The notes: generated by a model from the sequence alone, not told the origin. A DNA stretch of 8,562 bases from Pseudomonadota bacterium (GCA_023388675.1 JAEWFU010000337.1:1-8562); one strand, 5' to 3'; counted from the stretch's first letter, positions 1 to 7,429 are shown. Numbers and translations are program-made.

Positions 1-1436
1 ACCTGCTCGACCGGCTCGAAGGAACCCGTCGCCGGACGCATGGCGCGACCGCTGAACAGCTCACGCAGCATCAGCACCACCGCCACGACGAGGATCGTCG
101 CCACGAAAGCCGCGATCATGATCGGGAGGGGCTTCGGGAAGTAGGCCTTGAAGGGTGGCGTAGCGCGCGAGAAAATACGCGCATCGGCGGGAAGATAGTT
201 GCGGTCGGCGCGCGATGCAGCTTCCCGATAGCGGGTCAGGTACGATTCGAGCAGTGCCCGCTGCGCCGTCGCCTCGCGCTCCAGCGCCCGCAGTTCGACC
301 TCGTCCTCGCCTGCCCTGGCCGATTCGGCCTTCAGCGTGTTCAGATCCGCAATCAGTTGCTGCTCGCGCGCCTGGGCGGTCGAAACCTCCGTTTCCAGAC
401 TCGCCAGAACCTTTTGCACTTCGTCACGAAGCTGCTGGTCGGTCTCGGCAAGCTGCGCATTGAGCGCGCGAATGCGCGGATGGTTGTTCAGCAGCGAGGC
501 CGAGAGATTGGCGAGATCGGCCTCGATCTGCACCTGACGCTCGCGAAGCCGCTGCACCAGCGGCGAGTTCAGAACGTCGGCGACCGTATCCACCCTGCCG
601 CCCGACTGGAGTGCGGCGCGAATGGCGTTGGCACGGCCCTCGGCCGCCGATCGGTTGGCGCGCACGCGGCTCAACTCCGTCGACAACTCCGAAAGCTGCT
701 GCGTAGCCAGCAGCGAATTGCCCTGTCCCACGACCATCAGGTCGGCCTGTGCCCGGTAATCGGCGACCCGCGCTTCGGCCTCGCGCACGCGCTGCCGCAA
801 ATCCGCGATCTCCGGCTCCAGCCAGTCCGTCGCTTCCGAATTGGACGCGCGCTTGGCGGCCTCCTGAACCTCGATATAGGCGTCGGCGATGGCATTGGGG
901 ACGGCTGCGGCAAGCTTGGGGTCTTCAGAGGAGAACTGGACGACGATGACGCGCGACCGCTCGACGCGGTAGACGACCAGCTTCTCGTTCATCGCCTGCA
1001 GCACGCGCTCTTCCGCCGGCGCCTGCGAAGCATCGCTGCGCAGGCCGATAAGCACCAGCAGGTTGCCGAGGGTCGAACGCTGCCCGGTGCCGCCGAATTC
1101 TTCGAGGCTGGCAAGATCGAGCTTGCTCGCCACGTCGCGCAGGATGTCGGCGGACGAGATCACCTCGACCTGGCTGGCGATGCCTTCCTCGTCCAGCAAC
1201 GGCCTGTCACCTTCGGCATTGCCGGTGCTGGGCCGCGTGTATACCGATTCCCGGTTCTCGATGAGTATGCGTGTCTCGGCGCGATAGAGCGGGGTCGCCA
1301 GGGACATCAGCAGGAAGGTGCCGACCGCAACCGCAACCGTAGCCACGAGGATGCGCAGCCAGTTCCGTATCAGGCTGCCGAAGAGCTGGGCCAGATCCAC
1401 ATCGACGTCGCTGACAGCCGGTCGTACTTCAGACAT
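1..1436 (-). CDS. Wzz/GumC-type polysaccharide co-polymerase, C-terminus off the window
   Basis: This is an inner-membrane polysaccharide co-polymerase, which sets chain length and couples polymerisation to export. It reads from an ATG at 1436 to the left edge, giving 478 visible residues with no stop. A TAG codon lies directly before the ATG in frame, and a GAGG sits 3 bases upstream, a rather short spacing. Residues 15-110 form the N-terminal Wzz domain with a first membrane segment at about 27-46. Two long charged stretches (about 205-260 and 296-375) look like coiled coil. A GNVR-like region with LEREA and Y-L-x-R-Y signatures lies at 385-409. The proline-rich motif PPFKAYFPKPLP (427-438) precedes a second membrane segment (about 437-457), as is standard in the family. 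The visible part ends about 20 residues after that segment, so I cannot tell whether a cytoplasmic BY-kinase domain follows (ExoP-like, about 700-790 residues) or the protein ends soon (GumC/Wzz-like). It is divergent from the export lipoprotein gene. Confidence 0.93.
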   Translation of the reverse strand, partial: MSEVRPAVSDVDVDLAQLFGSLIRNWLRILVATVAVAVGTFLLMSLATPLYRAETRILIENRESVYTRPSTGNAEGDRPLLDEEGIASQVEVISSADILRDVASKLDLASLEEFGGTGQRSTLGNLLVLIGLRSDASQAPAEERVLQAMNEKLVVYRVERSRVIVVQFSSEDPKLAAAVPNAIADAYIEVQEAAKRASNSEATDWLEPEIADLRQRVREAEARVADYRAQADLMVVGQGNSLLATQQLSELSTELSRVRANRSAAEGRANAIRAALQSGGRVDTVADVLNSPLVQRLRERQVQIEADLANLSASLLNNHPRIRALNAQLAETDQQLRDEVQKVLASLETEVSTAQAREQQLIADLNTLKAESARAGEDEVELRALEREATAQRALLESYLTRYREAASRADRNYLPADARIFSRATPPFKAYFPKPLPIMIAAFVATILVVAVVLMLRELFSGRAMRPATGSFEPVEQ

Positions 1437-1669
1437 CTACCTCAACCCCGGTTACGCGTTTGGCGACATGGTAAAGACGCATGGTAACCGGCGGGTTAAG
1501 CACCCGGTAACGCTCCATTCTTCTTTGCTAATGGACCGTTAATGCAGCCTCCTGCGCGCACCGAAAAGCGCTCTCGCTTTACCGGCCATTAACCTTAACA
1601 GGACGATAAATGCCTCGTTCGATCCACGGCCGCGGGTCCTCGCGGCATCAGGAAGGTCGTCAGCAGGTC
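1437..1669. promoter_or_regulatory. Divergent promoter region between the co-polymerase and export lipoprotein genes
   Basis: This intergenic region must hold the promoters for both directions. It is richer in A+T than the flanking genes and full of short related motifs: CCCGGTTACGC at 1447-1457 and CCCGGTAACGC at 1503-1513 (10 of 11 identical), ATGGTAA at 1468-1474 and again at 1481-1487 (13-bp period), and TTAACCTTAAC at 1589-1599. CCGGTTAC (1448-1455) and GTAACCGG (1484-1491) form a perfect inverted repeat. TTAA-N7-GTAA (1496-1510) and CTAA-N7-TTAA (1528-1542) each differ by one base from the CtrA consensus TTAA-N7-TTAA. I could not pick a convincing -35/-10 pair by eye. The last 60 bases (1610-1669) could be coding if the export gene starts at its earlier ATG. 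That a regulator binds here is inference. Confidence 0.55.
1561..1585 (+). other. Hairpin in the leader of the export lipoprotein gene
   Basis: AAAGCG (1565-1570) and CGCTTT (1575-1580) pair perfectly around a CTCT loop. CCG (1561-1563) and CGG (1583-1585) extend the stem after a small internal loop. There is no T-run after it, so it is not a standard terminator. It lies 24 bases before the ATG at 1610 and 84 before the preferred start at 1670, so it would probably be in the 5' leader of the polysaccharide operon. Whether it has a role is unknown. Confidence 0.45.
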
Positions 1670-2227
1670 ATGAAAAGTCATCTCGCAGCCGCGATAGCCG
1701 TTTCGATAGCCCTTGCGGGATGTTCCGGCTATCGCCCTGCCCCCGCCGCATTTCACGAAGCGATCAACGAGCCCTATATCGTCGATGCCGGCGACCGCAT
1801 TCGCGTGACCGTCTTCGAGCAGGAAACGCTGACCAACACCTATGCCGTCGACCAGTCCGGCTACATCGCCTTCCCGCTGGTCGGCGCGATCGCGGCCCGC
1901 GGCTACACAGTCCAGCAGATCGAGGGGCAGATCGCGCAAAAGCTGCGCAACGGATATCTGCGCGATCCCGACGTGTCCGTCGAAGTGGATCGCTACCGGC
2001 CGGTCTTCGTGATGGGTGAAGTGGGCGCGGCGGGGCAGTATTCCTACGTTCCGGGCATGACGGTCCACAAGGCTGTGGCGGCTGCCGGCGGCTACACGCC
2101 GCGCGCCAACCAGAACAATGTCGACATCACCCGCGACATCAACGGCAAGGTGATGACGGGGCGCGTGACGACCTCCGACCCGCTGATGCCGGGCGACACC
2201 ATCTACGTGCGTGAACGTTTCTTCTAG
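1670..2227 (+). CDS. Polysaccharide export lipoprotein (Wza/GumB-type, Poly_export plus SLBB)
   Basis: This is an outer-membrane-anchored periplasmic component of polysaccharide export, the partner of the co-polymerase encoded on the opposite strand. From the ATG at 1670 the protein has 185 residues. Residues 1-17 are a lipoprotein signal peptide (MKSH, hydrophobic core, lipobox LAGC with Cys18, then Ser19). Residues 33-107 match the Poly_export domain (YIVDAGDRIRVTVFEQE, then DQSGYIAFPLVGAI). Residues 110-165 form one SLBB domain (GEVGAAGQYSYVPGMTV, AAAGGYTPRANQ). The end PGDTIYVRERFF is typical. I chose 1670 because it places the lipobox at the usual distance; GGAAGG lies 13 bases upstream and CAGG is nearer. 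An in-frame ATG at 1610 has a well-spaced AGGA but adds 20 polar residues before the signal peptide. It is much shorter than E. coli Wza (about 380 residues) and lacks its extra SLBB copy and outer-membrane helix, as in GumB-like proteins. Confidence 0.93.
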   Translation: MKSHLAAAIAVSIALAGCSGYRPAPAAFHEAINEPYIVDAGDRIRVTVFEQETLTNTYAVDQSGYIAFPLVGAIAARGYTVQQIEGQIAQKLRNGYLRDPDVSVEVDRYRPVFVMGEVGAAGQYSYVPGMTVHKAVAAAGGYTPRANQNNVDITRDINGKVMTGRVTTSDPLMPGDTIYVRERFF

Positions 2228-2246
2228 GGCCGGGAAGACCATCATC

Positions 2247-3374
2247 GTGGCCAGCGGCCTGCGCATCATCCACTGCTTTCGTTCACCGGTCGGCGGCATA
2301 TTCCGCCATGTGCGCGATCTGGTCGCGGCCCAGGCGGCGGCAGGGCATCAGGTCGGCATCATCTGCGATTCCTCCACCGGCGGGGAACTGGAAGAGCACT
2401 ATTTCGACGAGATTCGCGGGATGCTGGCGCTCGGCGTCTCCCGCATCACCATCCACCGCCATATCGGACCGGGCGACATCGCCGCCGGTTGGCGCACCTA
2501 CAAGCTCATCAAGGAATTGCGGCCGGACGTGCTGCACGGGCACGGCGCCAAGGGCGGCGCGCTCGCGCGGGTTTTCGGCTCACTTCTGCGGGTCTCCAGG
2601 TTTCGCGTAGCCCGCCTCTATTCCCCGCATGGCGGCGTCCTTCATTATGACGCCGCCAGCACCAAGGGGCGCATCCTGTTCGCCATCGAGCGGATGCTGA
2701 GCCGCTTCACAGACCATGTCCTGTTCGTGTCGGACTACGAACGGCGCACCTTCGTCGACAAGATCGGCGAACCGAAGGCCCCGGCCAGCCTGGTCTATAA
2801 CGGGCTCAACGACAGCGAATTCGAACCGGTGCCCGCCAACCCGGACGCCGCAGATTTTCTTTACGTCGGCATGATGCGCGACCTGAAAGGCCCCGACATC
2901 TTCATCGATGCGCTGGCTGCGGCTTCCGGTAAGGTCGGACGTCCGCTTTCGGCGGTGATGGTCGGCGATGGCGCCGACCTGCCCTCGTACAGGAAACAGG
3001 TGGCCGAGCGCGGCCTCGGCGAGCGCGTGCGGTTTCTGCCGCCGATGCCGGCGCGCAAGGCATTTGCGCTCGGACGGGTCATCGTGGTGCCGTCACGTGC
3101 CGAGGCCATGCCCTATATCGTGCTGGAAGCGCTGGCGGCCGGCAAGACGATGATCGCCACGACGGTCGGCGGCATTCCGGAAATCTTCGACCCCGCCTCC
3201 CCTGCCCTGGTTTCGCCCACGGTCGAGGGGGTCACGGCCGGCATGGCGGTCGCAATCGGCGACGAACACTGCTTTGCAGCGGCAATGCCCAGCCAGACGG
3301 AACTGAGGTCGCGCTTCGGCGCCGCGGTGATGGCGCACAAGGTCGAAGAAGCCTATCGCGCAAGCCTGTCCTAG
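2247..3374 (+). CDS. Glycosyltransferase family 4 (GT-B fold)
   Basis: This cytoplasmic enzyme probably adds one sugar from a nucleotide sugar to the lipid-linked repeat unit; donor and acceptor cannot be read from sequence. From the GTG at 2247 it has 375 residues. The N-terminal half has the opening strand and glycine-rich loop (LRIIHCFRSPVGGIFRHV, 5-22) and DVLHGHGAKGGALAR (94-108). The interdomain region carries VYNGLND (183-189). The C-terminal Glycos_transf_1 domain has FLYVGMMRDLKGPDIFIDAL (204-223), VMVGDG (237-242) and the retaining-enzyme E-x7-E motif, E286 to E294. The GTG at 2247 has GGGAAG at the right distance and lies 19 bases after the export gene stop. A GTG at 2211 would add 12 residues, overlap the preceding gene by 17 bases, and has no clear ribosome site, so I rejected it. 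The tight spacing suggests co-transcription with the export gene. Confidence 0.92.
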   Translation: MASGLRIIHCFRSPVGGIFRHVRDLVAAQAAAGHQVGIICDSSTGGELEEHYFDEIRGMLALGVSRITIHRHIGPGDIAAGWRTYKLIKELRPDVLHGHGAKGGALARVFGSLLRVSRFRVARLYSPHGGVLHYDAASTKGRILFAIERMLSRFTDHVLFVSDYERRTFVDKIGEPKAPASLVYNGLNDSEFEPVPANPDAADFLYVGMMRDLKGPDIFIDALAAASGKVGRPLSAVMVGDGADLPSYRKQVAERGLGERVRFLPPMPARKAFALGRVIVVPSRAEAMPYIVLEALAAGKTMIATTVGGIPEIFDPASPALVSPTVEGVTAGMAVAIGDEHCFAAAMPSQTELRSRFGAAVMAHKVEEAYRASLS

Positions 3375-3399
3375 CACCGGCTCGCTCTCCCACGTCAAT

Positions 3400-3429
3400 G
3401 TTTCCTTAGCGGCTTTCTGTTAGGGAAAC
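3400..3429. repeat. Inverted repeat upstream of the sugar transferase gene
   Basis: GTTTCCTTA (3400-3408) and TAGGGAAAC (3421-3429) are complementary at eight of nine positions, with one T-G wobble, around a 12-base loop. It occupies much of the 76-base gap between the glycosyltransferase stop and the next start and ends 21 bases before that ATG, just upstream of its GGGAG ribosome site. It has no following T-run. It could be a hairpin in the mRNA between the two genes or an operator for an internal promoter; the sequence does not decide. Confidence 0.5.
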
Positions 3430-3450
3430 CCCGATCCGGGAGCAGACAAG

Positions 3451-4986
3451 ATGGCCGAGAACGATCCCGCAATGCGCTTCAGCAGCCAGGCGATACGCAC
3501 CTTCAAGGAGGGTGAGGCGCCGGCGGCCGTGGGCGAGCTGAACCCGACGGCGCGGCAGATCGCGACCCAGTATCGACGCGACAGCATGTCGCCGGTGATG
3601 GTCAGCGGTGTCCTGCGCTTCGTCGAGTTCATCCTGCTCGCCCTTTCCGGGCTTGCGATTTATGCGGTCTATGTCGACGTCCACCATGCGTTTCTGTGGC
3701 AATATCCGCTGCTGATCCTCGGCACATCGGCTGTCGCCGTCATCCTCCTCGAGATCACCGACAACTACCAGATCACGCGCCTGCGCCAGCCGATGAACAA
3801 TCTCGGCACCATTATCCTCGTATGGGGCGGCACACTGGCTCTGGCGACCGTGGCCGGCTTCTTCCTCAAGGTTTCGGCGGATTTTTCGCGCTTCTGGCTT
3901 GCGTCGTGGTTCTTCGCGGGGCTCGCGCTCCTGCTCGTCCTGCGATTCGTCATGGCGCGGATGGTCCGCCGCTGGGCACGCAACGGCGCGATGGAACGTC
4001 GCGCCGTCATAGTCGGCGGCGGCAAGACGGCAGAGACCCTCATCCGCTCCATCGAACAGCAACCCCATAACGACATCCGCATCTGCGGCATCTTCGACGA
4101 CCGCGACGACCGCCGTTCGCCGCCGATCGTGGCCGGCTACCCGAAGCTCGGCAATATCGGCGCGCTGATAGAATTCGCGCGTATCGCCCGGATCGACATG
4201 CTGATTGTCTCGCTGCCGCTCACGGCCGAAGCGCGGGTGCTGTCCTTGCTGAAGAAGCTCTGGGTGCTGCCCGTCGATATTCGCCTGTCGGCACATTCCA
4301 ACCAGCTCCGTTTCCGGCCCCGGTCCTATTCGTTCATCGGCTCAGTGCCGATGCTGGACGTCCTCGACAAGCCGATCAACGACTGGGATACCGTTGCCAA
4401 GCGAGCTTTCGACATCGTTTTCAGCCTGATCGGCATCGTCGTCTTTTCGCCGATCATGATCGCGACGGCCATCGCCATCAAGCTGGAGAGCAAAGGTCCG
4501 GTGTTCTTCAAGCAGAAGCGGCATGGCTTCAACAACGAGGTCATTGACGTCTACAAATTCCGCTCGATGTATGTCGACCAGTGCGACCCGACGGCACGCA
4601 ATGCGGTCACAAAGAACGACCCCCGCGTCACGCGCGTCGGCCGCATCATCCGCAAGACCTCCATCGACGAACTGCCGCAGTTCTTCAATTCGCTGATCGG
4701 AAACCTGTCGCTGGTCGGCCCGCGGCCGCACGCCGTCTCCGCCCAGTCGCACAACCGCCTCTATCATGAAGTGGTCGACGGTTATTTCGCGCGCCATCGG
4801 GTCAAGCCCGGCGTCACCGGCTGGGCACAGATCAACGGCTGGCGTGGCGAGATCGATCACGACGACAAGATCAAGATGCGCACCGAATACGATCTCTACT
4901 ACATCGAGAACTGGTCGCTCTGGTTCGACCTCAAGATTCTGCTGCTGACGCCGATTCGCCTGCTCAATACGGAGAACGCCTATTGA
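3451..4986 (+). CDS. Polyprenyl-phosphate hexose-1-phosphate transferase (WcaJ/ExoY family, priming enzyme)
   Basis: This enzyme transfers a hexose-1-phosphate (glucose or galactose type) from UDP-sugar to undecaprenyl phosphate, the first step of repeat-unit assembly at the inner membrane. It has 511 residues, the usual length of the long WcaJ/GumD-type form. Residues 1-50 are cytoplasmic. Four membrane segments follow at about 53-75, 86-104, 118-138 and 148-168. Then comes a Rossmann-like domain with AVIVGGGKTAE (185-195). A fifth, re-entrant-type hydrophobic segment lies at 323-345. The catalytic Bac_transf domain starts at KRAFDIVFSL (317-326) and includes GPVFFKQKRHGF (349-360), YKFRSMYVD (368-376), RKTSIDELPQFFN (401-413) with the Asp406-Glu407 dyad, LVGPRPH (421-427) and KPGVTGWAQINGWRG (452-466). 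The start has GGGAG about 8 bases upstream. The stop overlaps the next start by four bases. Whether the sugar is glucose or galactose cannot be told. Confidence 0.95.
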   Translation: MAENDPAMRFSSQAIRTFKEGEAPAAVGELNPTARQIATQYRRDSMSPVMVSGVLRFVEFILLALSGLAIYAVYVDVHHAFLWQYPLLILGTSAVAVILLEITDNYQITRLRQPMNNLGTIILVWGGTLALATVAGFFLKVSADFSRFWLASWFFAGLALLLVLRFVMARMVRRWARNGAMERRAVIVGGGKTAETLIRSIEQQPHNDIRICGIFDDRDDRRSPPIVAGYPKLGNIGALIEFARIARIDMLIVSLPLTAEARVLSLLKKLWVLPVDIRLSAHSNQLRFRPRSYSFIGSVPMLDVLDKPINDWDTVAKRAFDIVFSLIGIVVFSPIMIATAIAIKLESKGPVFFKQKRHGFNNEVIDVYKFRSMYVDQCDPTARNAVTKNDPRVTRVGRIIRKTSIDELPQFFNSLIGNLSLVGPRPHAVSAQSHNRLYHEVVDGYFARHRVKPGVTGWAQINGWRGEIDHDDKIKMRTEYDLYYIENWSLWFDLKILLLTPIRLLNTENAY

Positions 4987-6239
4987 GCGCGGTCACCGCC
5001 AACGGCTTGCCGCGCGCGGCCGTTCAGGCCAAGGCGCTGTCGCTCGTTGCATCTTCGGCGGTAGCGCTTGCGGTGTTTCTGCTCGGCTTCGTCATCCGCG
5101 AGCCCGCACCCTATGAACTTTTCATGGCCGGTCTTATCGGCGTGTGGTTCCTGTTCGGGTTGCGGCTTTCCCGCCATGCGGTTGCGCTGCTTGCGCTGCT
5201 TGCCGCCTTCAACATCGGCGGCCTCCTCTCGATGATGACGATGGGCGATCTCTATACCACGCCCCTCTTTCTGGCCGTTTCGCTGTTTCTGGCCTTCACG
5301 GCGGTATTCTTCACAGCGATCCTGGAAGCGGACCACAGACGTTACAAGCTGATCTTCATCGCGTGGGTCGCCGCGGCCCTGGCGACGGGCATGCTCGGCA
5401 TCGCGGGCTATTTCGGGTTGTTTCCCGGCGCCGAGGTCTTCACCAAATTCGACCGCGCAACCGGAGCGTTCCAGGATCCCAACGTCTTCGGCCCCTTCCT
5501 GGTCCTTCCCGGCATCTATGTGCTTTACCGACTGCTGACGGGAAACCCGCTGCGGCTGCCGCTTTACGCCGTCAGTTTCGTCATCATCGTGACTGCGATC
5601 TTCCTGTCGTTCTCGCGCGGCGCATGGGGCCTGTTCGCAGCCGCCTCGATGATGCTGACGGCCGCCCTCTTCCTGCAAAGCAACAGCGGCCTGTTCAGGC
5701 TGCGCGTGGCGCTGATGGCCGGGCTCGCCGTCGTCATCCTGACCTGCGCCATCCTCGTCGCCATGCAATTGCCCGGCGTCTCCGACCTGTTTTCCACCCG
5801 GGCCAAGCTGGTGCAGGACTATGATGGCGGCCAGCTCGGCCGCTTCGCGCGGTTCCCCATCGGTTTCGGCATGGCCACGGAGAACCCGCTTGGCATCGGC
5901 CCGCTGAATTTCGGCCGCACGCTTGGCGAAGACACGCACAATGTGTGGCTGTCCTCGCTGATGAACTATGGCTGGCTGGGTTTCGCTTCCTTTTTCGCGC
6001 TGGTGGTTTCTACGGTTGCCGGCGGCTTCCGCATCCTCTTCCGCGACAGGCCCTGGCAGCCCTATCTGCTATGCGCCTATGTGACCTTTCTGGGTCACAT
6101 CGCGCTCGGCACGGTGATCGACATGGACCACTGGCGACATTTTTACGTGCTGATCGGACTGATCTGGGGCGCGATGGCACTCGAAACCCGCCATCAGCGG
6201 GCGTTGCGGACAGGACAGCGGCCCCTCGCAGCCGGCTGA
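4983..6239 (+). CDS. O-antigen ligase/polymerase-like membrane protein (Wzy_C family, probable EPS polymerase)
   Basis: This polytopic inner-membrane protein of 418 residues has about ten hydrophobic segments. Visible motifs are FQDPNVFGPFLVLP (163-176), LSFSRGAWGLF (208-218) with Arg212, a periplasmic stretch NPLGIGPLNFGRTLGEDTHNVWL (301-323) with His319, and a following NYGWLGF (328-334). The arginine of the SRGAW region and the histidine of the D-T-H-N motif match the two residues conserved in the WaaL/Wzy_C superfamily. The family includes both ligases and polymerases; its place next to the priming enzyme, co-polymerase and export lipoprotein makes a Wzy-type polymerase of exported polysaccharide more likely than a lipopolysaccharide ligase (inference). 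The start is a TTG inside a TTGA overlap with the upstream stop, with GGAG 8 bases before it, pointing to translational coupling. No ATG or GTG gives a better full-length start. Confidence 0.88.
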   Translation: MSAVTANGLPRAAVQAKALSLVASSAVALAVFLLGFVIREPAPYELFMAGLIGVWFLFGLRLSRHAVALLALLAAFNIGGLLSMMTMGDLYTTPLFLAVSLFLAFTAVFFTAILEADHRRYKLIFIAWVAAALATGMLGIAGYFGLFPGAEVFTKFDRATGAFQDPNVFGPFLVLPGIYVLYRLLTGNPLRLPLYAVSFVIIVTAIFLSFSRGAWGLFAAASMMLTAALFLQSNSGLFRLRVALMAGLAVVILTCAILVAMQLPGVSDLFSTRAKLVQDYDGGQLGRFARFPIGFGMATENPLGIGPLNFGRTLGEDTHNVWLSSLMNYGWLGFASFFALVVSTVAGGFRILFRDRPWQPYLLCAYVTFLGHIALGTVIDMDHWRHFYVLIGLIWGAMALETRHQRALRTGQRPLAAG

Positions 6240-6364
6240 CATAGCCCACACCTGGCTGTCCACAGGCCGGCACGCTCGAATCCGGTTGTGCGGCCGCGCA
6301 AAAACGCTATTTTCGCCGAAACTTTCCAGCCTCCCTCCACGGGACCAGAAGAAACGATCGCCGA
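6240..6364 (+). promoter_or_regulatory. Gap between polysaccharide locus and plsX, possible weak plsX promoter
   Basis: This 125-base gap separates the last polysaccharide gene from plsX. TTGTGC (6286-6291) and TATTTT (6308-6313) with a 16-base spacer are a possible but weak sigma-70 pair. A short, bulged hairpin can be drawn around 6253-6267 (GGCTG pairing with CAG-GCC), without a T-run, so I do not call a terminator. The presence of such a gap, compared with the 19-base and overlapping junctions upstream, favours a separate promoter for plsX, but read-through from the polysaccharide operon cannot be excluded. Confidence 0.3.
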
Positions 6365-7429
6365 TTGATACGCATCGCCATTGACGCAATGGGAGGAGAC
6401 CACGGGCCCGAGGTCGTCATTCCCGGCCTGGACAAGGTGGCCGAACGCCGCCCCGACGTTCGCTTTCTGATCTTCGGGCGCGACGAACTCGTCCGGCCAT
6501 TGCTCGCAAAATTTCCCCGCGTTGCCGGCGTCAGTGAGTTCACGCATTGCGAGATCGCCGTGCGCATGGACGACAAGCCGAGCCAGGCCCTGCGCCAGGG
6601 GCGGTGGAAGTCGTCCATGTGGAAGTCGATCGAGGCCGTGAAGAACGGCGATGCCGATGTCTGCGTTTCGGCGGGCAATACCGGCGCGCTGATGGCGATG
6701 TCGAAATTCTGCCTGCGCACGATGGTTTCGATCGAGCGCCCGGCCATTGCAGCCATCTGGCCGACCGTGCGCGGCGAAAGCGTGGTGCTCGACGTCGGCG
6801 CGACGATCGGTGCGGATGCCCATCAGCTCATCGATTTCGCGATCCTGGGCTCTGCCATGGCGCGCGCCATCTTCGCCGTCGAGCGCCCCTCCGTCGGGCT
6901 GCTCAATGTGGGCGTCGAAGAGATCAAGGGACAGGAAGAGGTCAGGGAGGCAGGCCGCCTTCTGCGCGAATCCAACCTCAAGACGATGGATTACCACGGC
7001 TTTGTCGAAGGCGACGATATCGGCCTCGGCTCGGTCGACGTGGTCGTGACCGAGGGCTTTGCGGGCAACATCGCGCTGAAGACAGCGGAAGGCACCGCCA
7101 AGCAGATCGCCGAGTATCTGCGTGCTGCGATGAGCCGTACGCTGATGTCGAAGATCGGCTACGTATTCGCCCGTGACGCGTTCAACCGCCTGCGCGAGAA
7201 GATGGATGTCCGCAAGATCAACGGCGGTGTGTTCCTCGGCCTGAACGGCATTGTCGTGAAAAGCCACGGCGGGACCGACGACGAGGGCTTCGCGGCGGCG
7301 GTGGAACTCGGCTATGACATGGGGCGCAGCCGCCTCATCGACGGGATTCGCCGGGAGCTGGAAGCTTTCCACGGTCGGATGCCGGAAAAACGGGGCGCGG
7401 CGCAGGACGATTCCGCCAGCGAAGAATAG
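6365..7429 (+). CDS. plsX: Phosphate acyltransferase PlsX
   Basis: PlsX makes acyl-phosphate from acyl-ACP and inorganic phosphate, feeding PlsY in phosphatidic acid synthesis; it is a peripheral membrane enzyme. The 354-residue length is normal. The family signatures are all present: [18 protein letters not shown] at 4-21, [27 protein letters not shown] at 83-109, [12 protein letters not shown] at 140-151, [15 protein letters not shown] at 178-192, [16 protein letters not shown] at 225-240 and [17 protein letters not shown] at 286-302. The start is a TTG at 6365; the conserved family N-terminus begins right there, and the next in-frame ATG (residue 9) would cut into the conserved MGGD motif. 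The ribosome site is weak (AGAAGAAA). The last 20 residues are polar and variable. fabH follows after 11 bases, so the two are almost surely one transcript, linking fatty acid start and use. Confidence 0.97.
   Translation: MIRIAIDAMGGDHGPEVVIPGLDKVAERRPDVRFLIFGRDELVRPLLAKFPRVAGVSEFTHCEIAVRMDDKPSQALRQGRWKSSMWKSIEAVKNGDADVCVSAGNTGALMAMSKFCLRTMVSIERPAIAAIWPTVRGESVVLDVGATIGADAHQLIDFAILGSAMARAIFAVERPSVGLLNVGVEEIKGQEEVREAGRLLRESNLKTMDYHGFVEGDDIGLGSVDVVVTEGFAGNIALKTAEGTAKQIAEYLRAAMSRTLMSKIGYVFARDAFNRLREKMDVRKINGGVFLGLNGIVVKSHGGTDDEGFAAAVELGYDMGRSRLIDGIRRELEAFHGRMPEKRGAAQDDSASEE

Noticed and set aside
357..1487. Plus-strand open frame of 376 codons
   Set aside because: It is the antisense shadow of the co-polymerase gene, rich in Arg, Gln, His and Gly with no domain pattern; the minus strand gives a clear Wzz-type protein.
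1589..1599. TTAACCTTAAC as a CtrA site
   Set aside because: The two TTAA boxes are only two bases apart instead of seven.
3406..4296. Minus-strand open frame of 296 codons opposite the sugar transferase gene
   Set aside because: Antisense shadow of the membrane-spanning part of the transferase, same biased composition.
4980..5939. Minus-strand open frame of 319 codons opposite the polymerase gene
   Set aside because: Extremely rich in Glu, Gln, Arg and Asp because it is antisense to hydrophobic membrane codons; no ribosome site or family features seen.
6254..6264. DnaA-box-like TGTCCACA
   Set aside because: Two mismatches to the consensus and no cluster of boxes or AT-rich unwinding region; not an origin.
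6194..7372. Minus-strand open frame of 392 codons opposite plsX
   Set aside because: Its composition is that of a GC-rich antisense frame (many His, Arg, Asp, Ala) and plsX on the other strand is unmistakable.
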